From Phycomyces nitens (taxonomy: Eukaryota > Mucoromycota > Mucoromycetes > Mucorales > Phycomycetaceae): 64,000 nt of DNA. The notes beneath the pieces were generated by a model. That model was not told where the DNA came from and made no database searches. It worked only from the letters and a program-made list of their open reading frames with translations. The stretch spans positions 6,076,001-6,140,000 of the forward strand of contig JAHRBC010000001.1 of assembly GCA_022702545.1 (NCBI GenBank), given 5' to 3'. Positions 15,149-25,843 of this stretch are shown in pieces (positions within the stretch are counted from its first letter, which is position 1; each line of letters opens with the position of its first letter). The translations under genes were made by a program, and so were the position numbers.

Positions 15149-15733
15149 TTATTCTTTCACAGATCCATCTCTAGGTCTGTACGTAACTCCTCGCCGTTCC
15201 AATACATCTTCAACATCTTCAGGTATCCGTCCATAAACTCGAATGGCATAAAGTCCAACCACGTATGTGTCTATACAATTCCAGTCCCAATTATTATCCT
15301 TGACATCGCAGCAAAATACCAATCCTTATCAGACACGAAACCCAATGATAATTACCAATACGCTGCCATCGTGCCACCCAACTTTCTTTGGGATTCATCA
15401 TTGTGATCATTCTGTGATAATCAAATGTTACAATATATTCCAACCAGATTATAGCGAGTGGCAATTAATTTAGTATTACCCTTCAAATTTTGAGCTTGTG
15501 CATTCCATCACACGATCTATGTTTCCACGCATTCTCAGCACATCCTCACAATTATCACAACCCGATGATCGAAACTGGGAAGCATTCTGTGTTTGGGTTA
15601 TTTATTAGATCAAAATATTTACAAGCAAACTCTTGTTTTTATAATATACAATATACAATATATATACCTTTACAAGAGAGCATACAAGACACGATCTAAG
15701 TTGCTTTTTGTCATGTGGAAGTACGTGGGACAT
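15149..15733 (-). CDS. SPT4: transcription elongation factor Spt4
   Basis: Four exons on the minus strand (start 15733, stop 15149-15151) encode about 116 residues, the typical Spt4 length. The N-terminal zinc finger is CLVC (about residues 16-19) with CDNC (about 31-34). The core reads MRGNIDRVMECTSSKFEG, then NPKESWVARWQR and LYAIRVYGRIPEDV, ending RGVTYRPRDGSVKE. This order matches Spt4 (CSSS/CTSS, SWVxxWQR, GxYAxxVxGxLP). Spt4 pairs with the NGN domain of Spt5 to form DSIF, which clamps RNA polymerase II and supports processive elongation. Introns are about 55-85 bases. No exon is long enough to be obvious as an ORF. Confidence 0.93.
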
Positions 15734-16824
15734 TGTCTACTGGATGGATTATCGAAACAGTAAACCAAAGCGAAAGGTCTGGCACACTACTTGTAACCTA
15801 AAGTGTGATGTCACGGGATATTTTACGTCACTCTCAAAAAGATTAGCCCTTTTTTTTTCTGTCTGTAACAGACAAGACTGTTCTTAGGAACACTACATTT
15901 TTTTTCTTTAACAAATACGATACAAACTTAACTCGTGATTTGAATCATACCAAAGAGAGCACGCGATCATTGGGTTAGAAAGTCTATTAAATTGTTGAGT
16001 TTCAGTTGAATTTGTGAAGAAATCAGCAATTTATATGAGTTTATAAAATAACCCTTGTCCATGGAGGTTATTTGGATAGTCTTGTTTAATGAAACTCACT
16101 CGAGGCTAAAAGGATATTTTCCGCTGTAAACTACTGGTAACAAGCCAAATCTGTTACACTGGCCACCCCTAATATCGCACACAGTTTTGGAATTGGGATC
16201 AACTGAGGTATTGCAACTGTACACTATATTGGTTTTCCAAGCCTAATTTAATACTCGCAAGTAAAGATGGAGACCCTCGACCTCTTGATATCCAGCCAAC
16301 ATCAAGATTGTTCAATAAACCAATGAAAGAGTTGGCAAGGCTTCCAAACATCAAGTGGATCCCAAATTACCAAGAACCGTAAAGCTTATTTATATTTCCT
16401 AGGAAATATAAAGAACTATAACTATAGGATACATACCGAAACACTCGGGTATCAATGGTTCCAACAACAACAACAAAAAAGGGACCATTGTCCTGAGAAA
16501 ATGATACATTATATCTCGAGGCCGATGATAGTGTGCATGCTCTTTAGCTGTACCTGACAGAAGATCTCGTTTTCTTTATGGCTTGTGGCACAGATGTGGG
16601 ACCAAAAGAGACAATGTGCCTTTTGAGAATCCAAATCTGCTTATCGATGAAGCCTCTTCACTCCTGAAAAAAAGAAAGAGAGAGTGCGTGTTTTTAGCTG
16701 TGCTCCCCACCCCCAAAAAAGCATAGTTATGCAAGTCACTTGAAAGAGATGGCTATATAGAAAGAGGACAAGATATCAAGGCAAAAATAATGCACTTGGC
16801 CTCATTCGTCATTCTTGTTTTCTC
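15734..16824. other. intergenic between SPT4 and F-box gene
   Basis: Roughly 1.1 kb shared upstream region of two divergent genes. Poly-T/A runs occur near 15849 and 15898. No coding or RNA gene recognised. Confidence 0.5.
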
Positions 16825-18561
16825 ATGTCCTTTAAAGCCCTTCCGGCAGAACTCTTGTTGAACATCATTGAATTCATTGATGACATTGGTGACAAATGCC
16901 AGTTGTCAGCTACTTGTCGACTGTTTCATTCTCTCTTGCATAGTCATCCCTGGTGCTGGTCTCCACTAAACCTCTCTCAGTACGCTGGCCAGATCACAAA
17001 CATCGTCCTGGTGTCTATCCTTAAACACAGCTCTGTGCCGATTGTACTTCCACGAGAAGCAGCTTCAAAAACTATCACCCATAATCCTCAAAGAAAGGGA
17101 AGAACATTGGACAGAGCAGATATCAGTGGCTGTTGGTCCCTGACTGCAGACGGCGTATTGACACTTGCATGCACACTTTCAACCCTGGTTGAGTTGGGCT
17201 TGAACAAATATTCACCCACAAGGATAGGCAACAGTGGTCCCTTTGAACAACGCGATCATCTTTACCAAGTTAGGCCCTCTCACAATCTATCATCTCTAGC
17301 CATGGATCTATCCAAAGAACCCTCGCTTGGCCTATCCATGCCAGAGACAACCCTTAAGCAGCTGTTGACCCGCACTCCACTCTTGGAAAAGCTTTCATTG
17401 CAATATCAAAGTCTTGGCCAAGATGTGTGCAGAGGATTCAGAGGCCTCCGTTACTTGCGTCATCTCGATATATCCTCATGTGTAATCACACAGCCAGTGC
17501 TACAGCTATTGCTGAGAACAGTAAACCAGCAGCTAGAGTCTCTCAAGATGCTCAATATCGATCTATCTCCCCTCACACTATTATGTCTCCAGCGGTTTAG
17601 CCCGATGCTTCAATGTCTCCATATTTCATGTATGGAGCCCCTTTTGCTGTCAGCAATCGGCCGGGTTGTTGGCCTATTGAACTTAAAAGACTTTCGATTG
17701 ACTCGGCTGAGGACAGGAAACCTTGATGTCATTTTGGATCGTCTTAATAGCAATATTCTTCGACATTTGGATCTGTCTCCAAAAATGGACATTCACCCAA
17801 AGTACACCAGAACACTTCCTCATATGCAATCAACCACTTCTTTTGGTGATTCTGGTCAGCGCAAGTTTGGGGCGTCTAGATCAGTGACGACCAGAAACCC
17901 TGCGGTTGGTCGGTCTACAGGATACATAGGCCGAGAGAGCCAGCCACGGCTTCTTCAGTCTGTGTCTTATCTGTGTCGCACCGAGCATGAGCTAGAGCTT
18001 AATGACCGATCCCTAAGGCTTATGGGATCATTTAAACTGCTGTCCGAGCTCAGACTCTGTTTCCCAACCATAACTCCAAATGACTTGACGGATTTGTTAG
18101 GGTCGGTGCCTTGTCTAGAGATATTTGAGCTGCGGCTGTCAAAGACAGAGGAGGACTATCTTGCTGGCTACAAACCCGGACTACTACCTCGTCTTAATGT
18201 TTTGTGCTTGTATTCGGTCTGCTTGAGTGATATGTCTGCACGAGCCATTCGAGATACACACACTCTGGAACACATCACTCTATGTCAGCCAGGATCGATC
18301 AGCGAACGTCAGCCAGGATTTGTTCGGGATTGGTTTGTCAGTCTAGATAGACTAAAGGTGCTTCGACTGGGCAAGATGCGTATTCCGTGGGACCTACTTA
18401 AAGACATAGTCTCCAAACGGCCACCCAATGAGGACCAGATCCTGCCACGAATTGAACCTACAATTGGCCCATTTCCAAATGAACTCACTGGGAAGAAATC
18501 CTTGGAAGAAGATGTTTCTTTTATCAACAAAGCTGGCCGCTGGGAGTGGGTCTGGGGTTAG
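16825..18561 (+). CDS. F-box / leucine-rich-repeat-like protein
   Basis: A single intronless frame of 578 residues. Residues about 5-45 are an F-box (LPAELLLNIIEFIDDIGDKC, then LSATCRLFHSLLHSHPWCW), which in the family binds Skp1 in an SCF ubiquitin ligase. The rest has irregular leucine-rich repeats (for example LRYLRHLDISSC, LQCLHISCMEPLLL, LLPRLNVLCLYSVCLSD) that would choose substrate. No other domain or targeting signal is visible. The start is the first ATG and places the F-box at the extreme N-terminus, as expected. Large, fast-evolving intronless F-box/LRR families are common in Mucoromycota; no specific orthologue is recognised. Confidence 0.85.
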   Translation: MSFKALPAELLLNIIEFIDDIGDKCQLSATCRLFHSLLHSHPWCWSPLNLSQYAGQITNIVLVSILKHSSVPIVLPREAASKTITHNPQRKGRTLDRADISGCWSLTADGVLTLACTLSTLVELGLNKYSPTRIGNSGPFEQRDHLYQVRPSHNLSSLAMDLSKEPSLGLSMPETTLKQLLTRTPLLEKLSLQYQSLGQDVCRGFRGLRYLRHLDISSCVITQPVLQLLLRTVNQQLESLKMLNIDLSPLTLLCLQRFSPMLQCLHISCMEPLLLSAIGRVVGLLNLKDFRLTRLRTGNLDVILDRLNSNILRHLDLSPKMDIHPKYTRTLPHMQSTTSFGDSGQRKFGASRSVTTRNPAVGRSTGYIGRESQPRLLQSVSYLCRTEHELELNDRSLRLMGSFKLLSELRLCFPTITPNDLTDLLGSVPCLEIFELRLSKTEEDYLAGYKPGLLPRLNVLCLYSVCLSDMSARAIRDTHTLEHITLCQPGSISERQPGFVRDWFVSLDRLKVLRLGKMRIPWDLLKDIVSKRPPNEDQILPRIEPTIGPFPNELTGKKSLEEDVSFINKAGRWEWVWG

Positions 18562-18861
18562 AGGCGATTAAGACAAGGAAGAAGAAGAAGAAAAATTAAA
18601 ATTGTATGCAGGACTCTGGTGGTACTCGATTCTCTCTGTCTGTATATAAGCCATATGCTTGTCAAAATCAGAAAAAGAAAAGAAAGATTTTGTGTTTTGT
18701 GTGCGTGTGAGAGGATTCAGACTATAGAAAACATAATTGATCATCCAGTTTACACCCACAAAAACAAATAGACAGCCAAACAGACATCTTCCAATAGATA
18801 TAACTTTGTCAAAAGACGTTCTTTTTGTACGAAATCCCCGTATTCTTTATCATAAATGTAT

Positions 18862-19432
18862 TTACACTGTGTTGCGAAGTACTAGAAGAACAAATAAAGG
18901 TTAGTGTCTGAAAGGATCTAGCCTTATTTTTAAAAAAATGTATACAAATTGATATCTTTACCCAAAACAACAGTATCACCACGAAGGAACATCTTGCTCA
19001 CAAAGCGATCCTTGGTTACTGGCTTGGCCTTTGTACCCTTGCCGGTTCTAGGGGTCTCGCTCCACATCTGATCAATAATAGATGAGATCATCTATTGCAG
19101 AAAGAATGTATATATATATATATAAAATAAAACTCACCTCCTTGACATTCTCCAACACCATGTTGCAATGGCGATCGAATGCCTTGACACGTGCGAGAAG
19201 TTTGTGGTTGTTGCGACAGCTGATCAAGATCTGGTTATTGTTCTTGACGGATTGCTGAAGGACGGACAAGGGTCCAGTGTTGAATTCGATCTCTTCCTGC
19301 TGACGGAGCTCCTCCTCTGTCATTTCTGATCGTAGTTTGCTGGCAGGAGCACTTTTTGAATTAATGTTAGCATATTAGAACCCAGTAGAGGAATAGATAA
19401 ATAAATAAATATATAAATGTCTTTAACCTCAT
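18862..19432 (-). CDS. SMD2: small nuclear ribonucleoprotein Sm-D2
   Basis: Four exons (19432-19428, 19351-19138, 19067-18962, 18881-18862) join in phase to 114 residues. The Sm1 motif is [19 protein letters not shown] with [13 protein letters not shown], and Sm2 is [16 protein letters not shown]. The N-terminus [16 protein letters not shown] and FNTGPLSVL are characteristic of D2. Sm-D2 forms the heptameric ring with D1, D3, B, E, F and G on U1, U2, U4 and U5 snRNAs. The first coding exon is only ATGAG; the alternative start at the internal ATG (19323) would lose the conserved KxRSE segment. The final exon supplies only seven residues. Confidence 0.93.
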
Positions 19433-19783
19433 GTTTAATAATGAATTGATGGGGATTTATAAAAAGGTAATAAAGAGGTGCGAATAAAGGCAAGACTGAA
19501 CCCAGCACGACGCGCTGACCAAAGCCACCAAGTTCGTCATCAATTGTACAAATATTATAAAGAGCGGTGCTGTACTTGAATGTTGATTTATTTATCTATG
19601 TATTTATTTAGCTCATGAGCGAATTTCTTATTGTACAAAAGATTACCAAATATTTAGATTGATAGATTAGAAGAAGTATATTTAAATCCCTCGATTGTCA
19701 ATTGATAAAACATAATTGATATACTAAAAAGCCTAGATCGAGAATCATAAATAGCTCATTATGAATAATAATATCCCCATTTA
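19433..19783. other. short intergenic region between SMD2 and NAA40
   Basis: About 350 bases of mostly A/T-rich DNA: promoter of SMD2 and 3' flank of the NatD gene. Confidence 0.5.
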
Positions 19784-20640
19784 CTATGGGCACCCTTTTG
19801 ATAAGATTTCATAGTCAAATTTGCGTGCCTGGAGAGCAGATAGACAGGCACCTGGCGAGATTTCGTCCAATTCAAATCTAAGCAGACTATGGATTAATCA
19901 TTGTTATGGTTGCTTTAGGACAACATACCCAAGTTTCTTGTAGAACCGGAATGCTCCCTTGTTGGCTACATTTACATGTATAAGATTCAACATCACAGAT
20001 TATTATTATTATTATTAAAGACTTACATTTGAATACAGTCAACATAACCTTGTCCATCTTCCAGTGAGTCCCTATATCACCCAGCAATTTCATAAAGTAC
20101 TCTCCCAACCCATGATTCCTTGCCGATTCAACCAATTGAAGTTCGTAGCTATGTTATTCAGACAATTAAACAATTGAATCATGGTTGCAAAAGACATACC
20201 AATATGCTACTTGGGCCATCACATCATCGTCCATTGTCTCTTCTGTCACCATTTGGAACAAGAGAAAGCCATAAAGAATACTTGGGTCACAAGTAGAACG
20301 AGCAATTAGATACCTTGCCTCAGGTGTACTCATCTCTGCTCTTTTCTCAAGTGCATTCCAACCATCATTAGACTTTCGATACCTAGCCAAACCCTGTTTT
20401 TAGTTTTATATCATCAAGGCATGATATTTACAAGTGGTATAGATTAGATTTGACAAGGTTAAATGCCCATTCTTTTAATTCACTTGACATTTGTGAAATG
20501 TCATGGTACTCAATAGTAGCATTGAGGTCATTGCTAATAAGCCGTAATATAATGAGCACATTTTGTAATGCAATTAGCTTGAATAATACTTTGAAAAGGT
20601 AATTGGCTTGTCAATAAAGTCTACCAAGCATGATGACTAG
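19784..20640 (-). CDS. NAA40: N-alpha-acetyltransferase NatD (NAA40/Nat4)
   Basis: At least five exons on the minus strand. The order matches NatD: ELKEWAFNLVKSNLYH (about 20460-20540), then DGWNALEKRAEM and EARYLIARS, LYGFLLFQMV, YELQLVESARNHGLGEYFM, MDKVMLTVFK, and ANKGAFRFYKKLG. The GNAT acetyl-CoA loop R-x-x-G-x-G/A is RNHGLG. The last exon starts after catag and ends QARKFDYEILSKGCP at the stop 19784-19786. NatD acetylates the N-terminal serine of histones H4 and H2A. The first exon and start codon could not be fixed; an ATG near 20637 is possible but the frame is not convincing, so the 5' boundary is approximate. Confidence 0.85.
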
Positions 20641-21208
20641 AGAATGTTGTCAGCCCAAATAATAATAACAATAATCTTTTTTTTTGGGGATTATCCGCAA
20701 ACTCGCCTTGTTTGCTATATCAACACGACTATTCTCTGTAGTCTAGTGGGGGTTGCATTAATGATCCTATAGAATAATACGGTTGGGAATCTAGATCTTG
20801 CCTTTGAAGATGGCATCAGTAATAAAAATATATAATTAATTAAATAATTAAATAAATATATACTATATATAAATTAATGAATAATAATAATAATAAAATA
20901 ATGAGTTGTGACTAGGTGAGAGCATTTAAATGTGGTGGGAATAAATGTTTAAAGAGGTAATTTGTTCAAAAAGGAAGTCGTGGAGGTATTTTATCCAAAA
21001 GCGAATGCCATTAATAAATGTACAAATGAGATGAGAAAATCAGTATATATATATATATATATATATGTTTTTTTTGATATAATTGTGTTTATTAAAAAAA
21101 GTAATCCTAGCTACCTTTTGACAATATTTAAATGAAAGAAGATATATAATATAATGAATAAAAGAAAGAAAGAAAGAAATTAAGAAGAAAGTATTTGATA
21201 ACCAGTTA
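20641..21208. other. intergenic, AT microsatellites
   Basis: Contains AT/AAT-rich tracts at about 20820-20900 and an (AT)n run at 21043-21066. No gene. Confidence 0.6.
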
Positions 21209-21642
21209 TCATAATAGCAGGGCTTGTATGGACATCATTTGCCTTGAGGTTGGAGCCATGATAAGTGGATCTATTACAGAGTCAATAACGATTTGCTTAT
21301 GATTTTGGCTGGAATTACCTTTTTTACTTGAACATGAACATTTCTGATGCACCCTCCTCTTCTTGCGTTCTTCCCTGCATTGGTCACATTGACTTATAGG
21401 TCTTCCTTTGCGTCTGATAGGGAGAAGATGCCTATCTTTATGTTGGCAGGATGATGATCTATGACCCTTTAAAAGAAAAATTAGAAAAAGACTAGAGTTT
21501 GGAAATTGAATAGCCTACCTTGATACAGGCTATGTATATCATATCAGAATTCAAAATGATATGTTGATTAGTATTTAGAGGGATCTGGTACTTGAGAACA
21601 TTTACATGCGCAGGCGTGCTTGATATTATCAATGAGAATCAT
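21209..21642 (-). CDS. single-domain copper-fist DNA-binding protein
   Basis: Three exons (21642-21606, 21529-21519, 21466-21209) give a 101-residue protein. It begins with the copper-fist signature: MILIDNIKHACASCIKGHRS, then SCQHKDRHLLPIRRKGRP, SQCDQCREERKKRRVHQKC and SC. Zinc-binding Cys positions AC..C, SC, QC..C, KC are present, with the KGRP motif that contacts the minor groove. In the family (yeast Ace1, Mac1; fission yeast Cuf1) copper binding activates transcription of copper-homeostasis genes. The middle exon is only 11 bases (CCTGTATCAAG), flanked by acatag and gtaggc; a good branch-like tactaat lies in the first intron. The C-terminal Cys-rich activation domain of the known factors is absent: after the domain only about 38 residues remain. 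A longer spliced isoform cannot be excluded. Confidence 0.82.
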
Positions 21643-22576
21643 TATGGATTTGAATGAGGGTACTTGAGAGAGAGAAAAGAGAGAGAAAGAGAAAGAGAAA
21701 GATTAAAGATTGCAAAGAAAAAGGGGAAGAAAAATCCCTTGTAAAATTTAGGGGTGGTGGATATTTCAAAGAGGTTTTCTTTGATAGCTGGACTACAAAA
21801 TAAAACCAACAAGTCAATGCAAACGATGATAATAATCTAAAATAAATAACGCTTTCTGAAGATGACGGTAAATGTACTTTATGTCCAGGGTCCTTTCTAC
21901 TTGTCATTTGAGGCAGAAACTTAATAATTTGGCCAATTGATTATTTGTCTATTTAGGCTAAAACAGCTCAATTTCCCTCTTCTTATTCATGAAGGGGGGG
22001 TTGAGGGAGTTTTGCGGCGCGTCTTATTTGCACCTATAGATCTGCAATAATTTTAGATAATTATATTTAAATCAGTTATCAAACGGATAATTGGTTATCA
22101 AGAGTGGCGTAAGGATAAAGGCTTGTTCCGTTTTCAGTAGATTATAAAAATAAACCAGCTAAGCCATAATGTTCAGTATATGGCAATCATATCAAGTCCA
22201 TTGATCACAAGAATGCTTTCCTATTCGATACTTACCCCATTCTTTATTATCACACAAGGGTGTAAGGTGTGCGCACGGACAGCACCAGATCCTAACCCCT
22301 CCTTTTTTCAAACCTCTTCTTTGTATCAGCATTGTCTTGAGCCAAGATCAATTCCAGAGAGCATTTATCATTAATATCAAATATTAATATATTAATATTA
22401 ATAATAATAATATTAATAATATTAATAAAAAAGTATAATTTGATATTTTTTTTATACATCTTTTTCTCTTTCTCTTGGTTTTACTACTCCGAACTCCTAT
22501 TCACTTGTTATTTCACACCTTACTCCCATTAATCCTCTTTTCTCTTTCTCTCTCTCTCTCTTCCTTGATAACCTCA
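21643..22576. other. intergenic, shared upstream region
   Basis: Divergent spacer with an ATT/AAT-rich tract at about 22372-22432 and a CT-rich run just before the next start (22533-22562). No gene recognised. Confidence 0.5.
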
Positions 22577-25500
22577 ATGCCACAGAACCGCTACACCGCT
22601 TATGAAGACGACCTTGGGGCCGACGACTTTATAGACCTCGATCGTGCATTTGACCAAGAGAGCCGCTCAACCATTTCCAATCTAGCCAGACCCTCTCGAT
22701 ACCCACCCATCTCATTCCAGAGTATTGACGACGACGAACTCAGGCACTTTACGCGTACACTAATCACCCCCCGTCCTCATTCAAACATTCACAATGAAGA
22801 TTCTCTGTTGCATTCCCAAGGAGATATCTCTTTGGCCTCTGAGACCGGAAAGCTATCACTGTCCCAAAACACACACCGGTCCAGAAGTGAGAGTGTCATG
22901 CTCTTTAACCATATAAACAATGGTACGCCCTCTTTCATACACTTGCACCCATGTGTCTTTATATCTAGCACCTTTTTTTTTCCTTTACAACGTTCTGATT
23001 TATGCAAACATTTGAAACTTGGCTAGCGCAAGTCAGTGACAATGTATGGTTGCTAACATGAGAAATGTGTGAAAAATATTGTTTTTGGTTGCACCATTCA
23101 AGGTGATGAAGACGTCTCCTTTGACCTGGTATCCAGCGATTTAAGGGACATGATGAATTATTCACATATGCCTGAGATGGTCTCTCGTCCGGCACCAAAG
23201 ACCAATAGGTAGAGTACCCAGAGGGCTTGATGGCTTATCAAACAGCCTGCTTTTTTTTGGTTTTATATAGCCAGAGCTCTTTACTGAAATATATATATGT
23301 ATTATTCAAAAGGCAATTGGCACCAGAGACGCTCTCTGGACCCACCAGAGATCCCACAAAGAAGACGATTAGGATCTCAAGGTCCTGTGCAGAATCGATG
23401 CGGAAACCACAAGACTCTCCACATCAGCCAGTAGAATCCACCAAACGAACACCCTCACAGACCATTGCCTCGTCTTCTGCTGCTCTCCTTCCTCCCCCCG
23501 TAGCTGGAAAAAGATCCGAGAAAATAAGCAGACCAAAACTAGGGTCCACTCAATCAGACATATTACGTGTACCAGATAGCCCCCGTGTACAACGCACTGT
23601 CTTGTTCAGATCTCTCACAGACCCAAAACAATCCACATCATTATCATCATCATCCTTGAGTCCACGTATACAGCCCTCTTTATCAAAATCAATTCAGAGG
23701 ATACCCAAGCTAGAAAAAACATCTAGTCGAGACCGTCTCTTGAACCACTCTCGTAAGCCATCCGATACTGCATCGAGCAACCTGAGACACCAAAGGTTTC
23801 AAGAAAAGGAGAGTCCAAAATTAGATGGGACCTATAAAACACAAAGGGTCGACCAGAATGCTCTTGGTGGCCATCTCAAAGAAAGCGATCTTCGGCCTCT
23901 TCAACATGCCCACAGGATGGCTATGGGCAGACAGACCCAGCAGCAGCGATTCAATGCTGCCGACACTGGAAGCGTCATATCAACATTTGCTCTCACTGAG
24001 ATGCTGGCTAACCATGAAACTACTGATATGCTTGAGAATGAGCAGGTTCCTCTTGATTGGGAGGATAACATGACTATCCGCTCATATCCACGATCTGACA
24101 TGCCCAGCCGACATCTACAGCACCATGTACCACTTCATCACAACAATCAATCAACTCAAGTTAATAATAACCCACCTACAAACTCCCACAGTCGAGACAG
24201 AACTATATCCATGCCAGAGCGGCACAAGTTGACCTTGGATGCCCTGGCAAAACATGGTCCAGCCGAGATGCCCAGACCAAGAACTCTGTCCATGCCCCAG
24301 AAAGAGAAGCCAAGAGAGCAAACACGAGCGACCCAGACAGACGATATTGACCCTCTAGAGATATATCCTTCCATTAGTAACCAGGTCCGTCCACGTAACC
24401 CTGATAAACTACCAAAACACTCCAGGACACTTGGGGACAATAAAAGTGGCAGTTTGGCTTCAATGTCAAGACCAGCCCGTCTGGGACCTGTCAAGACAGT
24501 ACAGATCAAAATACAAGACACTGAATCTGACTCAAGTGCCAGTCATTCTGGAGGGTCAGCCATATTCGAACTAAATTCACCTGAAAATGGCCACCATACA
24601 AGTGGAGACTCGTCTCTGAGCAATTCTCCTACTGATGCCTGCAAGGCAATCGATACCCGAGGGCCATCCCAGAAAGCAATGCGCACCAGAATAGAAGAAC
24701 GCTCGACGCTCCCGAAACCCTTGCAGCCGTCTCCTTCATTATCATCACAGATGATAGTATCACATATTGCAGTAGGCCAAAGAGACAGCCCAAAGGTCAA
24801 GGCAAGAACTCGCTCAATTCAGTACGACACACAGAGACAATCAGCACATGGCCTACAATCATCAGTTGGTTCTTCTGATTTGTTTTTAAAAAGACATTCG
24901 GTTGCTGACACCAGAGAGTGGAATTCGCCTGCAGGATCACGCGGAACCACCACCTTTGGAAGCCCAAGGACCCCCAAACAAAGAGTACCAGAAGTACGAC
25001 CAGAAGTACGACCAGACGCACGACTAGACCAACGACTAGACCAACGACTAGATTCAAAAGTAAATATCAATTTGACCAGATTAAAAAGCTAAAAAGGTAA
25101 TCCATAGAAACCCCAAAAGGTGTCTAGATTTGCACCAGAAAGCAACCGACGGCCGTCAAACGTAAATACCAAGTCAGTAACAGAATCTGCCAAAGAAGTC
25201 TTGGCCGACATTCGTCAAAGGCGCCAGGTTTCTGAAGCCACAAAGCAGCAATTGGACGCAGAGCGGCCGACTGTTGGTGCATCAGAATCAACCAGTGCAT
25301 CAAAACAAACAAAGCCTAATGGCAACCTTATATCACGACTATCTATGCGGCGCAAAACTGTGGTTGGTTATGAAACCAAGCGCCACAGTACCATTGATAC
25401 GACTGAACACATGGCTTTGAGAAGTGAAAGCCTGTTGAGAAAGGCAAGACATCCAAAGGTGATTGTTCCACCAGAGCAGCCTCAGCAATATCATCGTCCC

Positions 25501-25843
25501 CGTCAGCCAGATCCTGTCCAGAGACTGTGTGCGATAGACAGGGTATCGGAAAGGCGCCACAGTAGCTATATCACTTCAAATCCTCTCGAAGGTAACTAGG
25601 GTCTATGATGTCGTCTGAATGGTATTGGTTTAGACCGATCAATACCTACATGTGTATTCTTTATTTACCAACCTTTTGCTTCTTTTTTTGTTGTTGCAAA
25701 AAGGTCGTTATGCATCACCAAAGCCACGACGAGACTATCTTTATGGGTCCAAAGAAGACTTGGCCATCAGACCTACTCCTTCAGAATCACGCCTGCCAAG
25801 AAGATCTTCATTTTTGAACGAGGCAGCTACCTATAGGCGCTAA
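22577..25843 (+). CDS. large disordered Ser/Pro/Arg-rich protein, function unknown
   Basis: Five exons (22577-22922, 23103-23208, about 23271-25059, 25120-25591, 25704-25843) keep phase and give about 950 residues. The N-terminus is acidic (YEDDLGADDFIDLDRAFDQE). The remainder is low-complexity and basic, with many SP, RSxS and RTLSMP-type sites, suggesting a heavily phosphorylated, intrinsically disordered scaffold. A short tandem segment near 25000-25050 alternates EVRP, DARLDQ and RLDQ units. No catalytic domain, membrane segment or signal peptide is seen, and I recognise no family. The C-terminus (RRDYLYGSKEDLAIRP, RSSFLNEAATYRR) is more ordered in composition and may be a conserved motif. 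An acceptor at 23312 would also keep the frame. Confidence 0.72.

Noticed and set aside
15074..15406. 110-residue plus-strand ORF
   Set aside because: Antisense to the SPT4 exons, whose minus-strand product matches Spt4 throughout.
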